A DNA stretch of 64,000 nt, from NCBI RefSeq assembly GCF_026672425.1, contig NZ_JAPPRC010000006.1:1240001-1304000 (forward strand), in the 5' to 3' direction. Positions 26,592 to 36,731 of this stretch are shown in pieces (position 1 is the first letter of the stretch; the number at the start of each line of letters is the position of its first letter). Below the pieces are notes generated by a model. That model saw only the letters and a list, made by a program, of their open reading frames with translations. It did no database searches and was not told the origin of the DNA. The position numbers and the translations under genes were made by a program. The stretch comes from Pannonibacter sp. SL95 (lineage in GTDB: Bacteria; Pseudomonadota; Alphaproteobacteria; Rhizobiales; Stappiaceae).

Positions 26592-27797
26592 TCAGACCGC
26601 CTCGATGGCGATGGCAATGCCCTGGCCGACGCCGATACACATGGTAGCCAGCGCCAGCTTGCCGCCGCGCTCCTTCAGCTCCAGCGCCGCCGTGCCGGTG
26701 ATGCGGGCGCCCGATGCGCCAAGCGGATGGCCGAGGGCGATGGCGCCGCCGTTCGGGTTCACCTGCGGCGCATCATCGGCAAGGCCGAGATCACGCAGCA
26801 CGGCAAGGCCCTGCGAGGCGAAGGCCTCGTTCAGCTCGATCACGTCGAAGCTGGCCGGCGACAGGCCGAGCCGGGCGCAGAGCTTGCGTGTCGCCGGGGC
26901 CGGGCCGATGCCCATGATGCGCGGCGGCACGCCGGCGGTCGCCCCGCCAAGCACGCGGGCAATCGGCGTCAGGCCGTATTTCTCCACCGCCGCGCGCGAG
27001 GCGAGGATCAGCGCAGCCGAGCCGTCATTGACGCCCGAGGCATTGCCGGCCGTCACCGAGCCGCCCTCGCGGAACGGCGCCTTCAGCTTGGCAAGGCCGT
27101 CCAGCGTGGTGTCGGCGCGCGGGTGCTCGTCCTTGTCGATCAGGATCGGATCGCCCTTGCGCTGGCTGATCGAGACGGGAACGATTTCCCTGGCGAGCCG
27201 GCCGTTCTCCTGGGCGGCGACGGCCTTCTGCTGGCTCCGGAGCGCAAAGGCGTCCTGGTCGGCGCGGGAAATGTTGAATTCGGTGGCGACGTTCTCGGCC
27301 GTCTCGGGCATCGAGTCGATGCCATACTGCTTCTTCATCAAGGGGTTGACGAAGCGCCAGCCGATCGTGGTGTCGTGGATCTCGGCATGGCGCGAAAAGG
27401 CGGTGTCGGCCTTCGGCATGACGAAGGGCGCGCGCGACATGCTTTCCACGCCGCCGGCGATCATGATCTCGGCCTCGCCGCACTTGATGGCTCGGGCTGC
27501 CGTGATCACCGCATCCATGCCGGAGCCGCAGAGCCGGTTCATGGTGGTGCCCGGCACGGTGTCGGGCAGGCCGGCGAGCAGGGCGGCCATGCGGGCGACG
27601 TTGCGGTTGTCCTCGCCCGCCTGGTTGGCGCAGCCGTAGATCACCTCGTCCAGCACGGCCCAGTCCACATCCGGATTGCGCGCCATCAGCGCGGCGATCG
27701 GCACGGCCGCCAGATCGTCGGCGCGCACGCCGGACAGGCTGCCGCCAAACCGGCCGATCGGGCTGCGCACATAGTCGCAGATGAAGACATCACGCAT
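26592..27797 (-). CDS. pcaF: 3-oxoadipyl-CoA (beta-ketoadipyl-CoA) thiolase
   Basis: The 401-codon gene encodes a full-length thiolase with the acylation site in MNRLCGSGMDAV, NASGVNDGSAAL, the histidine in NPNGGAIALGHPLGASGAR, and the second cysteine region in ATMCIGVGQG. The N-terminal CDYVRSPIGRFGGSLSGVR and the YGIDSMPETAENVA stretch are typical of PcaF. It cleaves 3-oxoadipyl-CoA into succinyl-CoA and acetyl-CoA, the last step of the pathway. Its ATG overlaps the pcaJ stop by 8 bp. Confidence 0.93.
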   Translation of the reverse strand: MRDVFICDYVRSPIGRFGGSLSGVRADDLAAVPIAALMARNPDVDWAVLDEVIYGCANQAGEDNRNVARMAALLAGLPDTVPGTTMNRLCGSGMDAVITAARAIKCGEAEIMIAGGVESMSRAPFVMPKADTAFSRHAEIHDTTIGWRFVNPLMKKQYGIDSMPETAENVATEFNISRADQDAFALRSQQKAVAAQENGRLAREIVPVSISQRKGDPILIDKDEHPRADTTLDGLAKLKAPFREGGSVTAGNASGVNDGSAALILASRAAVEKYGLTPIARVLGGATAGVPPRIMGIGPAPATRKLCARLGLSPASFDVIELNEAFASQGLAVLRDLGLADDAPQVNPNGGAIALGHPLGASGARITGTAALELKERGGKLALATMCIGVGQGIAIAIEAV

Positions 27798-28569
27798 CAG
27801 AACCTCCTCCATGGGCAGCCTTGGTGCGCGCATGCAGGTCGCGCAGCACCTCAAGCTCCTCTTGCGTCGGGGCAGGGGTCTCGCCCACCTCCGCCGCGAA
27901 TCTGGCTTTCCAGCCGACCGTATCCGCGACCATGTCGCGGGTCACGCCCGGATGAAGCGAGGTGACGGTGAATTCTTTCGTTTCGGCGTCCGGTTGCCAG
28001 ATGGCCAAATCGGTGATGAGCCGGGTCGGGCCCTTGGTCATCACGCCATGGTCGGCCCGGTCGCTGCCGCCCTTGCCGTGGCCGAGCGAGGTGACGAAGT
28101 CGAGCTTCTCGACAAAGCCGCGGTTCGACTGTTTCATGGTGATGAAGATCTCGCGGCAGGAGATCGCGATCTCCGGCGCCCCGCCGCCACCGGGCAGGCG
28201 CACCTTCGGCTTCTCGTAGTTGCCCACGACGGTGGTGTTGAGGTTGCCGAAGCGGTCGATCTGCGCCCCGCCGAGAAAGCCGATGGTGATCCGCCCGCCC
28301 TGCAGCCAGTAGCGGAACATTTCCGGCACCGACACGGTGCAGAGCGCGGTCTCGCAAAGTTCGCCGTCACCGATGGACAGGGGCAACACGTTCGGCGCGG
28401 TGCCGATGGTGCCGCTCTCGTAAATGAGGGTTATGTCCGGCGCATGGGTCAGCCGGGCGAGGTTGCAGGCGGCCGAGGGGGCACCGATGCCGACGAAGCA
28501 GACGTCGTCGTTGGTCAGCGCGCGGGCAGCGGCGATGGTCATCATCTCGGTCGGGGTAAAGCTGGTCAT
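27790..28569 (-). CDS. pcaJ: 3-oxoadipate CoA-transferase beta subunit (CatJ-type)
   Basis: The 259-residue subunit contains LIYESGTIGTAPN, where the family has its catalytic glutamate, followed by the glycine-rich FLGGAQIDRFGNLNTT and RLPGGGGAPEIA. The length and motifs are those of the glutaconate-type (CatI/CatJ-like) transferases, rather than the shorter PcaJ of Pseudomonas putida with a SENG motif. With PcaI it moves CoA from succinyl-CoA to 3-oxoadipate. The ATG at 28569 follows the pcaI stop by one base. Confidence 0.9.
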   Translation of the reverse strand: MTSFTPTEMMTIAAARALTNDDVCFVGIGAPSAACNLARLTHAPDITLIYESGTIGTAPNVLPLSIGDGELCETALCTVSVPEMFRYWLQGGRITIGFLGGAQIDRFGNLNTTVVGNYEKPKVRLPGGGGAPEIAISCREIFITMKQSNRGFVEKLDFVTSLGHGKGGSDRADHGVMTKGPTRLITDLAIWQPDAETKEFTVTSLHPGVTRDMVADTVGWKARFAAEVGETPAPTQEELEVLRDLHARTKAAHGGGSDA

Positions 28570-28570
28570 C

Positions 28571-29434
28571 TCACGCGTCTCCTGTCTTGAGGAGCGGGGC
28601 AACCCGGCTGGCGAACACGTCAGGGCTGACATTGGTCACGTTTTGGGTCATCCAGGTCAGGAAATTGTCGCGGTCTGACGCGATCTTGTCCCATTCGATA
28701 TAGGCGGCGTTGTCGCGCGGATAGACGCCCTGCACATAGGAGGGATGCGCCCCGCCAGGCACCTTCACCACCGAGGTGACGGTCCAGGACGGCAGGATGC
28801 AGGCATTGGGGCTGGGGCTTGCCAGGTCGTCGACGATCTCCTCGACGGTCACAATGGCGCGCCTTGCCGCCAGCACGGCTTCCTTCTGCACCCCGACAAT
28901 TCCCTCCAGCAGCACGTTGCCCTTCCGGTCGGCCCGCTGGGCATGGATCACGGTCACGTCCGGCCGGAGTGCCGGAACGGCGGCCAGTTCCTCGCCGGTG
29001 AAGGGGCACTTGATGAAGCGGATGTTGGGGTTGACCCGCGTCAGCTCCGCGCCGCGATAGCCGCGGAAGATGGCGCAGGGCAGGCCCGACGCGCCCGCCT
29101 CATAGGCATTGGCCATGGCCGCGTGGCTGTGCTCCTCGATCTCGATCGGGTGCGGCCAGCCGTTCTCCACCGCATCGCGCAAGCGGCGCAGGAGGCCGAC
29201 GCCCGGGTTGCCGGCAAAGGAGAAGATCAGCTTCTTCACGCAGCCCATGCCGATCAGCTGGTCGTAGATCATGTCCGGCGTCATCCGGATCACGGTCAGA
29301 TCCTTGCGCCCCTGACGGATCACCTCATGCGCGGCCGCATGCGGGATGAGATGGGTAAAGCCTTCAAATGCAACGGAATCTCCGTCGTGGATGTTCTCCG
29401 CAACGGCGTCGTGCAGGGACTGGATTTTCGCCAT
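28571..29434 (-). CDS. pcaI: 3-oxoadipate CoA-transferase alpha subunit (CatI-type)
   Basis: The 287-residue subunit shows the pattern FEGFTHLIPHAAAHEVIRQG, RMTPDMIYDQLIGMG, SFAGNPGVG, and the C-terminal VPGGAHPSYVQG, which belongs to the CatI-like branch of glutaconate-type CoA-transferases. It pairs with pcaJ directly downstream. A 77-bp gap separates it from pcaG, the only real gap inside the pca operon, so a weak internal promoter there is possible though none was seen. Confidence 0.92.
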   Translation of the reverse strand: MAKIQSLHDAVAENIHDGDSVAFEGFTHLIPHAAAHEVIRQGRKDLTVIRMTPDMIYDQLIGMGCVKKLIFSFAGNPGVGLLRRLRDAVENGWPHPIEIEEHSHAAMANAYEAGASGLPCAIFRGYRGAELTRVNPNIRFIKCPFTGEELAAVPALRPDVTVIHAQRADRKGNVLLEGIVGVQKEAVLAARRAIVTVEEIVDDLASPSPNACILPSWTVTSVVKVPGGAHPSYVQGVYPRDNAAYIEWDKIASDRDNFLTWMTQNVTNVSPDVFASRVAPLLKTGDA

Positions 29435-29511
29435 GGCTGGTCGCTTCAGCTCTTCGGATCAAGTGAAAAGGGAAGGGGCCAGGTGGTGGGAACCCGGCCC
29501 CGACAGGGCGG

Positions 29512-30138
29512 TCAGATGTCGAAGAAGACGGTTTCCCGATCGCCCTGGAGATGGATGTCAAAGCGGTAGACAAGGCCCTCCGGCGTCTCCTGCCGCTCTG
29601 CGATCAGCGTCTTGCGGCGGACCTCCTGCTCGATCAGGCGCAGCACCGGGTCATTCGCGTTGGCGGCTTCCTCGTCGGAGAAGTAAAGCCTTGTATTCAA
29701 ACCGATATTGATGCCGCGCGCGACGATCCAGAGGCTGATGTGCGGGGCCTGCGGCCTGCCGTCGCGCCAGGGCACCGAACCCGGCTTGATGGTGTCGAGG
29801 AGGAAGACGCCGGTGTCGAAATCCGAGCAGGAGCGGCCCCAGCCGCGAAAGTCCGGGTCGAGCGCCTTGGTCTGGGTGTCGTCCGGATGGTTGAACCGGC
29901 CCTCGCTGTTGGCCTGCCAGCTCTCGACCAGCACGTCGCGCACCGGCGTGCCCGTGCCATCCAGCACGCGGCCCTCGATGCGGATGCGGGTGCCGCGTGT
30001 CTGAGGTCCTGCAACCACATGCGAGAAATTTTTCTCGAAGATATCGAAGCCGGCGGCGGCCGGTGCGAGGCCGATATGGACATAAGGGCCGGCCGTCTGG
30101 CTGGTCGTCTCGGAGAGATAGTTGAGCGGCTGCACCAT
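29512..30138 (-). CDS. pcaG: Protocatechuate 3,4-dioxygenase alpha subunit
   Basis: The 208-residue protein begins with TSQTAGPYVHIGLAP, the usual start of the alpha subunit, and has the intradiol dioxygenase core IEGRVLDGTGTPVRDVLVESWQANSEGR, GRSCSDFDTGVF and PHISLWIVARGIN. As expected for the alpha chain, the Tyr/His iron ligand set is not complete. It forms the ring-cleaving enzyme with PcaH, whose gene ends 2 bp upstream. Confidence 0.94.
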   Translation of the reverse strand: MVQPLNYLSETTSQTAGPYVHIGLAPAAAGFDIFEKNFSHVVAGPQTRGTRIRIEGRVLDGTGTPVRDVLVESWQANSEGRFNHPDDTQTKALDPDFRGWGRSCSDFDTGVFLLDTIKPGSVPWRDGRPQAPHISLWIVARGINIGLNTRLYFSDEEAANANDPVLRLIEQEVRRKTLIAERQETPEGLVYRFDIHLQGDRETVFFDI

Positions 30139-30140
30139 GG

Positions 30141-31361
<1,221 letters not shown>

Positions 31362-31369
<8 letters not shown>

Positions 31370-32156
31370 CGGCGGTCTCCTCAAGAAAGGCATCAAGGGC
31401 AGCGCAGAAGGCATCCGGGGTCTCGATGCAGGGCAGGTGGCCAGCGCCCGCGATCAGGGTGAAGCGGGCGCCCCGGATCAGCCGGGCTGTGGCCTCGACC
31501 AGAGCTGGTGGTGTCGCGCCGTCCTCGCCGCCTGCAATCACCAGCGTCGGCATGGGCAACTGCGATGTGCTGTGTGTCAGGTCGGCGGCGGCAAGGGCGG
31601 CACAGGTGGCGAGATACCCTTGGCGCGGCGTGCGCGTCAGCATCGCGCGCCAGCCGGCAAGCGCGACGGGCTCAGAGCAACGGAAGCCGGCCGAGAACCA
31701 GCGCTCCAGGATCGGATCTGCAATGGCCTCGATCCCGCCCGCCTCGATCAGGCGGATGCGGTCCTGCCAGGTCTCGGCCGTGCCGATGCGGGTGGCGGTG
31801 TTGCTGAGGACAAGCGCCGGCACCCGGTCCGGATGCCGCGCCGCAAAGCCCTGCGCTACAAGGCCGCCTACCGACAGGCCGACGGGAATGCAGCGGTCAA
31901 CGCCAAGCTGCGCGAGTACCGCCGTGAGGTCATCGACCAGATCGTTGATGGAGTAGGGGCCTTCGGGACATTCGGAGAGGCCATGGCCGCGTGCATCGTG
32001 ACGGATGACACGCATGCGGCCCCTCAAGTGATCTGCGACCGCATCCCAGCTGCGCAGGTCGGTTCCAAGCGAATTGCACAGCACGACTGCCGGCAAATGC
32101 GTCTCGCCGCTGTCGTCCACATGCAAGGCCAGACCGTTTGCCGCGATCATGCGCAT
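31362..32156 (-). CDS. pcaD: 3-oxoadipate enol-lactonase
   Basis: The 264-residue alpha/beta hydrolase has the nucleophile elbow GLSVGG, an oxyanion region near CNSLGTDLRSWD, an Asp in the late strand TLVIAGGEDGATPP and the catalytic His in GAGHLPCIE. It opens the enol-lactone to 3-oxoadipate. It is the first gene of the leftward pca operon and lies 126 bp from pcaQ, with the presumed PcaQ-controlled promoter between them. Confidence 0.93.
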
Positions 32157-32234
32157 GGTTTGTTCCTTGGGGCTCCCGGCTGATGCGGTGTCCGATCAGC
32201 CTGTTCTTGTGCTTGCCTCATATTTCATCCATGC

Positions 32235-32278
32235 TTCGGTTATGTAAAATGAGAAATCAGGTCATTTGTATAACCGAA
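32235..32278 (-). promoter_or_regulatory. Candidate PcaQ-controlled promoter/operator of pcaD (overlaps the pcaQ leader)
   Basis: Read toward pcaD, the region contains GGTTAT, a 17-nt spacer and TCATTTTACATAAC. Exactly the same arrangement with the same spacing lies upstream of the TRAP transporter genes. An outer inverted repeat TTCGGTTAT (32235-32243) / ATAACCGAA (32270-32278) surrounds it. Known PcaQ sites in Rhizobiales are built on ATAACC/GGTTA(A/T) half-sites. PcaQ binding is inferred. Confidence 0.65.
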
Positions 32279-32282
32279 AGGA

Positions 32283-33215
32283 ATGAAAGTGATCGATCCG
32301 CGGGTGAAATACCGGCACATCCAGTGCTTCCTCGAGGTCGCGCGTCTGCGCAGCCTGGTGAAGGCGGCAGAGGAATTGTCGATCACCCAGCCCGCCGTTT
32401 CCAAGACCCTGCGCGAGCTGGAGGAGATCCTTGAGGTTCGTCTCTTCGACCGCTCCCGCAAGGGCGTGGTGCTGACGCAGTTCGGCGAAGTGCTGCTCCA
32501 CTACGCCGGCGCCAGCCTGGCGGCGTTGAAGCAGGGGCTGGACAGCGTGGCTCAGGCGCGCATGTCGGGAGAGTCCTATCTCAACATCGGTGTGTTGCCG
32601 AGCGTGGCGGCGCGAATCGTGCCGACTGCGGTGCAGCGGTTCCTCGCCGAAAGCGTTGAAACCACCCTGACGCTGATCACCGGGCCGAACACGTTCCTGC
32701 TCAGCCGGCTTCGGTTGGGGGAACTGGATCTGGTGGTCGGCCGCCTGGCTGACCCGGAACAGATGGCCGGCCTGTCCTTCACCCATCTCTATTCGGAGAG
32801 CGTGTCTTTTGTGGTGCGCAAGGGGCATCCGTTGCTCGATCGCAAGCCGCTCGATATTCGCCGTCTTGCCGATCATGTTGTGCTCTATCCGACGCAGGAG
32901 GCGATCATCCGGCCTTATGTGGAGCGCCTGCTCATCGCAGCCGGCGTCACCAATCTGCCGCGCCGCGTCGAGACGATCTCCAACACGTTCGGCCGCAGCT
33001 TTACCCTCGACACCGATGCGGTGTGGATCATTTCGTCCGGCGTGGTCTCGCGCGATGTCGCAGCGGGCGATCTGGTCGAATTGCCGATCGAGACCACGGG
33101 CACGACCGGCCCGGTGGGGTTGACGACGCGGGCTGACACAGCACCGACACCAGCCCTTGTCATGTTGCAGGCCTGCCTGCGGTTCGCTGCGGACAAGGCG
33201 GCGGTTCGTTTGTGA
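32283..33215 (+). CDS. pcaQ: PcaQ, LysR-type activator of the pca genes
   Basis: The 310-residue protein has an N-terminal winged helix (HIQCFLEVARLRSLVKAAEEL, then SITQPAVSKTLRELEEIL) and a LysR effector domain (about residues 95-305). The N-terminal VIDPRVKYRHIQCF and the position divergent from pcaD identify it as PcaQ, which in Rhizobiales activates the operon with 3-carboxymuconate as inducer. AAAGGA precedes the ATG by 3 nt; a GTG at 32289 has better spacing and may be the true start. Its own promoter overlaps the pcaD operator. Confidence 0.9.
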   Translation: MKVIDPRVKYRHIQCFLEVARLRSLVKAAEELSITQPAVSKTLRELEEILEVRLFDRSRKGVVLTQFGEVLLHYAGASLAALKQGLDSVAQARMSGESYLNIGVLPSVAARIVPTAVQRFLAESVETTLTLITGPNTFLLSRLRLGELDLVVGRLADPEQMAGLSFTHLYSESVSFVVRKGHPLLDRKPLDIRRLADHVVLYPTQEAIIRPYVERLLIAAGVTNLPRRVETISNTFGRSFTLDTDAVWIISSGVVSRDVAAGDLVELPIETTGTTGPVGLTTRADTAPTPALVMLQACLRFAADKAAVRL

Positions 33216-33232
33216 TCTGGGAGCAAAGCTGC

Positions 33233-33278
33233 ATAACCACAGGTTATTCAGCTTCGATAATTGTTCATTTTACATAAC
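33233..33278 (+). promoter_or_regulatory. Candidate PcaQ-controlled promoter/operator of the TRAP operon
   Basis: A perfect palindrome ATAACC-ACA-GGTTAT (33233-33247) is followed after 17 nt by TCATTTTACATAAC (33265-33278). The second half, including its 17-nt distance from GGTTAT, is identical to the element upstream of pcaD. It lies 128 bp upstream of the dctP start. Confidence 0.7.
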
Positions 33279-33406
33279 GAAAGTGGATGGGTAGCGTGAG
33301 GATCAGACCCTTGTCCGACAGGAGGAGCGGCACGCATGTGCCGACTGACGGCAGGGGCAACGCAGGGGCGCGGTCCGCTGGCCCCTCGACAAAGGGAGGA
33401 CCACAG

Positions 33407-34435
33407 ATGAAGCGTATTCTCGCAGTGGCGACCGGGCTGGTAACGGCCTCGATGATGATCGCCAGTGCCTCGGCGCAGGAAGTCAAACTGACCCTGCATC
33501 ATTTCCTCGGGCCAAAGGCTCCGGCTCAGACCCAGATGCTGGAGCCCTGGGCCAAGAGCGTCGAGGAAGCATCGGGTGGCCGTATCAAGGTCGAGATATT
33601 CCCGGCCATGTCGCTCGGCGGCAAGCCGCCGGAGCTGTATCGCCAGGCCCGTGACGGCGTTGTCGACATTGTCTGGACCGTACTTGGCTACACGCCGGGA
33701 ACCTTCCCGCGCAGTGAAGTCTTCGAGCTGCCGACCGTGCACAAGGGATCTGCCAAGCAGACCACCATCGCCTTCACCGAAGCCTTCGACATGGTCGCCG
33801 ATGACTTCAAGGACGTGAAGCCGATCCTGCTGCACACCCATGGCGGTCAGGCCTTCCACATGGTGAACAAGCCCGTGCGCAAGCCGGAAGACCTCGCCGG
33901 CCTGAAGGTTCGGACCCCGTCGCGGACGGGCAGCTGGACGCTGGAAGCCTATGGCGCCGAGCCGGTTGGCATGCCGGTTCCAGAAGTTCCCGAAGCCCTG
34001 TCCAAGGGCGTTCTTGATGGCACGATGGTGCCGTTCGAGATCTTCCCGGCCCTCAAGCTGCACGAGCTCACCAAGTATTCCACGGAAGGCGCAGGCGGCA
34101 CCCGCTTCGGCACGTCCACTTTCATGATCGCCATGAACAAGGACCGGTATGACAGCCTGCCGGATGACCTGAAGAAGGTTATCGACGACCATTCCATGGG
34201 CAACATTGCTGCCAAGTACGGTGCTGTCTGGGATGGCATCGAGAACGGCGGCAAGGAGCTGCGCAAGAAGAATGGCGAGCTGATCGAGCTGACGGCCGAG
34301 GAAACCAAGGCCTTCGACGACAAGGGGCAGGTTGTGGTTGATCGCTGGATCAAGGAAGCGTCCGGCGCAGGTCTCGACGCGGCCGCCATGGTCGAAAAGG
34401 CTCGCGCGCTCGTCGCCAAGTCGCCGGCTCAGTAA
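33407..34435 (+). CDS. TRAP transporter substrate-binding protein (DctP family), probably for an aromatic acid
   Basis: The 342-residue protein has a signal peptide (about residues 1-24, cleavage near ASAQE) and the DctP fold: LHHFLGPKAPAQTQMLEPWAK, FPAMSLGGKPPELYRQARDGVVDIVW, GLKVRTPSRTGSWTLEAYGAEPVGMPVPEVPEAL (the conserved arginine that binds carboxylate lies in KVRTP), and KGVLDGTMVPFEI. It delivers the substrate in the periplasm to the membrane subunits encoded downstream. The shared promoter pattern with pcaD makes protocatechuate or a related aromatic acid the likely ligand; this is inference. Confidence 0.88.
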   Translation: MKRILAVATGLVTASMMIASASAQEVKLTLHHFLGPKAPAQTQMLEPWAKSVEEASGGRIKVEIFPAMSLGGKPPELYRQARDGVVDIVWTVLGYTPGTFPRSEVFELPTVHKGSAKQTTIAFTEAFDMVADDFKDVKPILLHTHGGQAFHMVNKPVRKPEDLAGLKVRTPSRTGSWTLEAYGAEPVGMPVPEVPEALSKGVLDGTMVPFEIFPALKLHELTKYSTEGAGGTRFGTSTFMIAMNKDRYDSLPDDLKKVIDDHSMGNIAAKYGAVWDGIENGGKELRKKNGELIELTAEETKAFDDKGQVVVDRWIKEASGAGLDAAAMVEKARALVAKSPAQ

Positions 34436-34454
34436 GCTTGGGTATCGAGCTCAA

Positions 34455-34485
34455 GGCCGGGGACGTCAGGCGTCCCCGGCCTTTT
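34455..34485 (+). terminator. Intra-operon terminator/attenuator after dctP
   Basis: An 11-bp perfect GC-rich stem (34455-34465 with 34471-34481), a 5-nt loop and TTTT lie between the binding-protein gene and the membrane-subunit genes. Partial termination here would give more binding protein than membrane subunits. Confidence 0.75.
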
Positions 34486-34529
34486 GTCCCCTTGCGGGGA
34501 CAGGCAGTGATCAAACACAGGGAGGCAGC

Positions 34530-35027
34530 ATGGCATCGCTGCTGCGCAAGGCAATCTCGGCCTGGGCGCTCTTCGGAGCGCTGTTCATTCTCGCCATCGT
34601 TCTGGTCACGACCGTGAACGTCTCGGCCTTCACGGCCAACCGGATCGCGGTGCTGTTTGGCAGCACGGTGGCTGGCATCTCCGGCTATGAGGATTTTGTC
34701 CGCCTGGCGGTCAGTGTCACGGCCCTGTCCTTCATCCCCTATTGTCAGCTCAAGCGTGGTCACGTGGTCGTGGACCTGTTTGTCCAGTCCATGCCGAAAG
34801 CCGTCCGCGCCGGGCTGGACAAACTCTGGCTGGCGACAACGGCCGTACTCGCCGTGTTCCTGGCCTACTGGATGTGGGTCGGCCTCAACGAGACCATGGC
34901 CGACCAGACGCGCACGGCCATCCTCGGCTGGCAGGAGTGGCCCTGGTACGGCCCTGGCGTGGTTTCGATGATCCTGTGGGCGCTTGTCTGCGTGATGCAG
35001 TTGTTTGAAGGTGAAGCCCATGGGTGA
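34530..35027 (+). CDS. TRAP transporter small membrane subunit (DctQ family)
   Basis: The 165-residue protein has four predicted transmembrane helices (about residues 10-32, 48-68, 93-115, 133-155) with the DctQ-like LSFIPYCQLKRGHVVVDLFV segment between the second and third. GGAGG lies 7 nt upstream of the ATG. It follows the intra-operon hairpin and overlaps the large subunit gene by 8 bp. Confidence 0.88.
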   Translation: MASLLRKAISAWALFGALFILAIVLVTTVNVSAFTANRIAVLFGSTVAGISGYEDFVRLAVSVTALSFIPYCQLKRGHVVVDLFVQSMPKAVRAGLDKLWLATTAVLAVFLAYWMWVGLNETMADQTRTAILGWQEWPWYGPGVVSMILWALVCVMQLFEGEAHG

Positions 35028-36408
35028 GGCAGAACTGATTGGCCTGATCGGCCTTGGCCTGTTGTTCGGGCTCCTGATCCTGCGCGTGCCGGTTGGCCTT
35101 GCCATGACGATTGTCGGCATCGGCGGCATGTTCGCGCTGTCGCTGGCGCTGCCGCATGTGCGGTTCGAGCCCTATCTGAAGCAATTCAAGTCGCTGCTGT
35201 GGACCAACATGGCGAGCTACGACCTATCGGTCGTGCCGCTGTTCGTGTTCATGGGCTATCTCGCCAGCCACGCCAATCTCAGCCGCGACCTGTTCCAGGG
35301 CATGAATGCGCTGATGGGGCGGGTGAAGGGCGGCGTGGCGATCTCGGCCATCGGGGCTTGCGCCGGCTTTGGCGCGGTCTGCGGCTCGTCGCTGGCCACA
35401 GCCTCCACCATGGGCCGGGTGGCGCTGCCGGAGCTCCGGCGGCTCAACTATTCGCCGCGACTGGCCACCGGCACGCTGGCGGCTGGTGGGACACTTGGCA
35501 TCCTCATCCCGCCTTCGGTCGCGCTGGTCATCTACGCGGTCATCGTCGAGGCCTCGATCATCGAGATGTTCCGGGCGGCGGTCATTCCGGGGATGATCGC
35601 GGTCGCTGCCTTCATTGCCGTCATCGCCATTCAGGTGCGCCTCAATCCCGCGCTTGCCCCGGCAACGGCCAGCCTGCCGAGAGAGGAGCGCAACCGCGCG
35701 CTGCTGCGCCTCATTCCGGTGATCCTGATCTTCGGCTCGATCATTCTCGGCCTCGGCATCGGCCTGTTCACCCCGACGCCGGCGGCGGCCATCGGCGTGT
35801 TCATCATCCTCGTCTACGGCTTTGCCCAGAGACTGTGGGGTGCTGAGGGGCTGACGGTCGGCAAGACGAAGGACGCCCTGCTGGAAACGGCGGTCACCAG
35901 CGGCATGATCTATTTCATCCTGTTCGGGGCCGAGGTGGTGAAGGGCTTCTTCACCCGTGCCGGCCTTCCCTCAGGCCTTGCCGAATGGGCAGGCAGCAGC
36001 GGCCTTGATCCCTGGGTCGTGCTGATTGCCATGCTGATCATCCTCGTCATCCTCGGCTGCTTCATGGAAAGCCTGGCGATGATCCTGGTGATGGTGCCGT
36101 TCTTCTGGCCGGTGCTGGTCGATCTCAACGGCGGCGATTATGCCACAGCGGCAACGGCGGCCTACGGCCTGTCAGCGGACGAGCTGAAGATCTGGTTCGG
36201 CATCCTGACATTGATCGTGGTGGAGCTGGGGCTGATCACACCGCCGGTGGGGCTCAATGTCTTTATCATCAACGCGCTCGCCAAGGACGTGCCGATGACC
36301 GAGACCTTCAAGGGGGTGATGCCCTTCTTCGGCATGGAGATCGTGCGGGTAGGGCTTTTGCTGCTGTTCCCGGCGATCGTCCTGTTCATTCCAAGGTTCT
36401 TCGGTTAG
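35020..36408 (+). CDS. TRAP transporter large membrane subunit (DctM family)
   Basis: The 462-residue protein is strongly hydrophobic, with about 12 transmembrane helices and the DctM features ACAGFGAVCGSSLATASTMG, LAAGGTLGILIPPSVALVIYAV and a C-terminal GLITPPVGLNVFIINALAKD. The ATG at 35020, overlapping the dctQ stop, is preferred over an in-frame GTG 15 nt upstream. It is the sodium-coupled translocation channel. A weak 8-bp inverted repeat at 36447-36475 may end the transcript. Confidence 0.9.
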   Translation: MGEAELIGLIGLGLLFGLLILRVPVGLAMTIVGIGGMFALSLALPHVRFEPYLKQFKSLLWTNMASYDLSVVPLFVFMGYLASHANLSRDLFQGMNALMGRVKGGVAISAIGACAGFGAVCGSSLATASTMGRVALPELRRLNYSPRLATGTLAAGGTLGILIPPSVALVIYAVIVEASIIEMFRAAVIPGMIAVAAFIAVIAIQVRLNPALAPATASLPREERNRALLRLIPVILIFGSIILGLGIGLFTPTPAAAIGVFIILVYGFAQRLWGAEGLTVGKTKDALLETAVTSGMIYFILFGAEVVKGFFTRAGLPSGLAEWAGSSGLDPWVVLIAMLIILVILGCFMESLAMILVMVPFFWPVLVDLNGGDYATAATAAYGLSADELKIWFGILTLIVVELGLITPPVGLNVFIINALAKDVPMTETFKGVMPFFGMEIVRVGLLLLFPAIVLFIPRFFG

Positions 36409-36731
36409 CCCTTTCTTCGATCGACAGCACAGGCTGCATCCATCAGCGCCCCGGGGTCTCTGGCCATCCGGGGCGTTGACGCATTGATGCAAAGCATTTG
36501 CGGGAGGAGGGCTGGATTCCCGGCAGGGATCTGCGGCCATCCGGGGCGATTGATCCCCTGCCGAAGGGATTTCTCCGCTTGGCGAGAAAAACGAACCGGA
36601 AAAGCCGTTCCTCCCAAAAGCCCGCAAAACCGTTTCTTATGTGAACCGGCCCGCTTTTGTAGGGTTGCGCCATGATCGCCCCAGCCGCCGAACCGCGGTG
36701 AGACCCCGGGGCGCGAGGGAAGAAGTGGCGC
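36409..36731. other. Intergenic region before cysD, 323 bp
   Basis: The region contains an 8-bp GC inverted repeat (36447-36454 with 36468-36475) soon after the transporter operon and a second GGCCATCCGGGGCG-type stretch near 36536-36549. No riboswitch or gene was recognised; the cysD promoter must lie here. Confidence 0.45.

Noticed and set aside
25680-27965. A 761-codon rightward open frame spanning pcaB and pcaF
   Set aside because: It crosses several well-supported minus-strand genes and has no ribosome site or domain.
36409-36731. Possible riboswitch upstream of cysD
   Set aside because: No conserved SAM-type or other riboswitch core could be recognised; only short GC inverted repeats are present.
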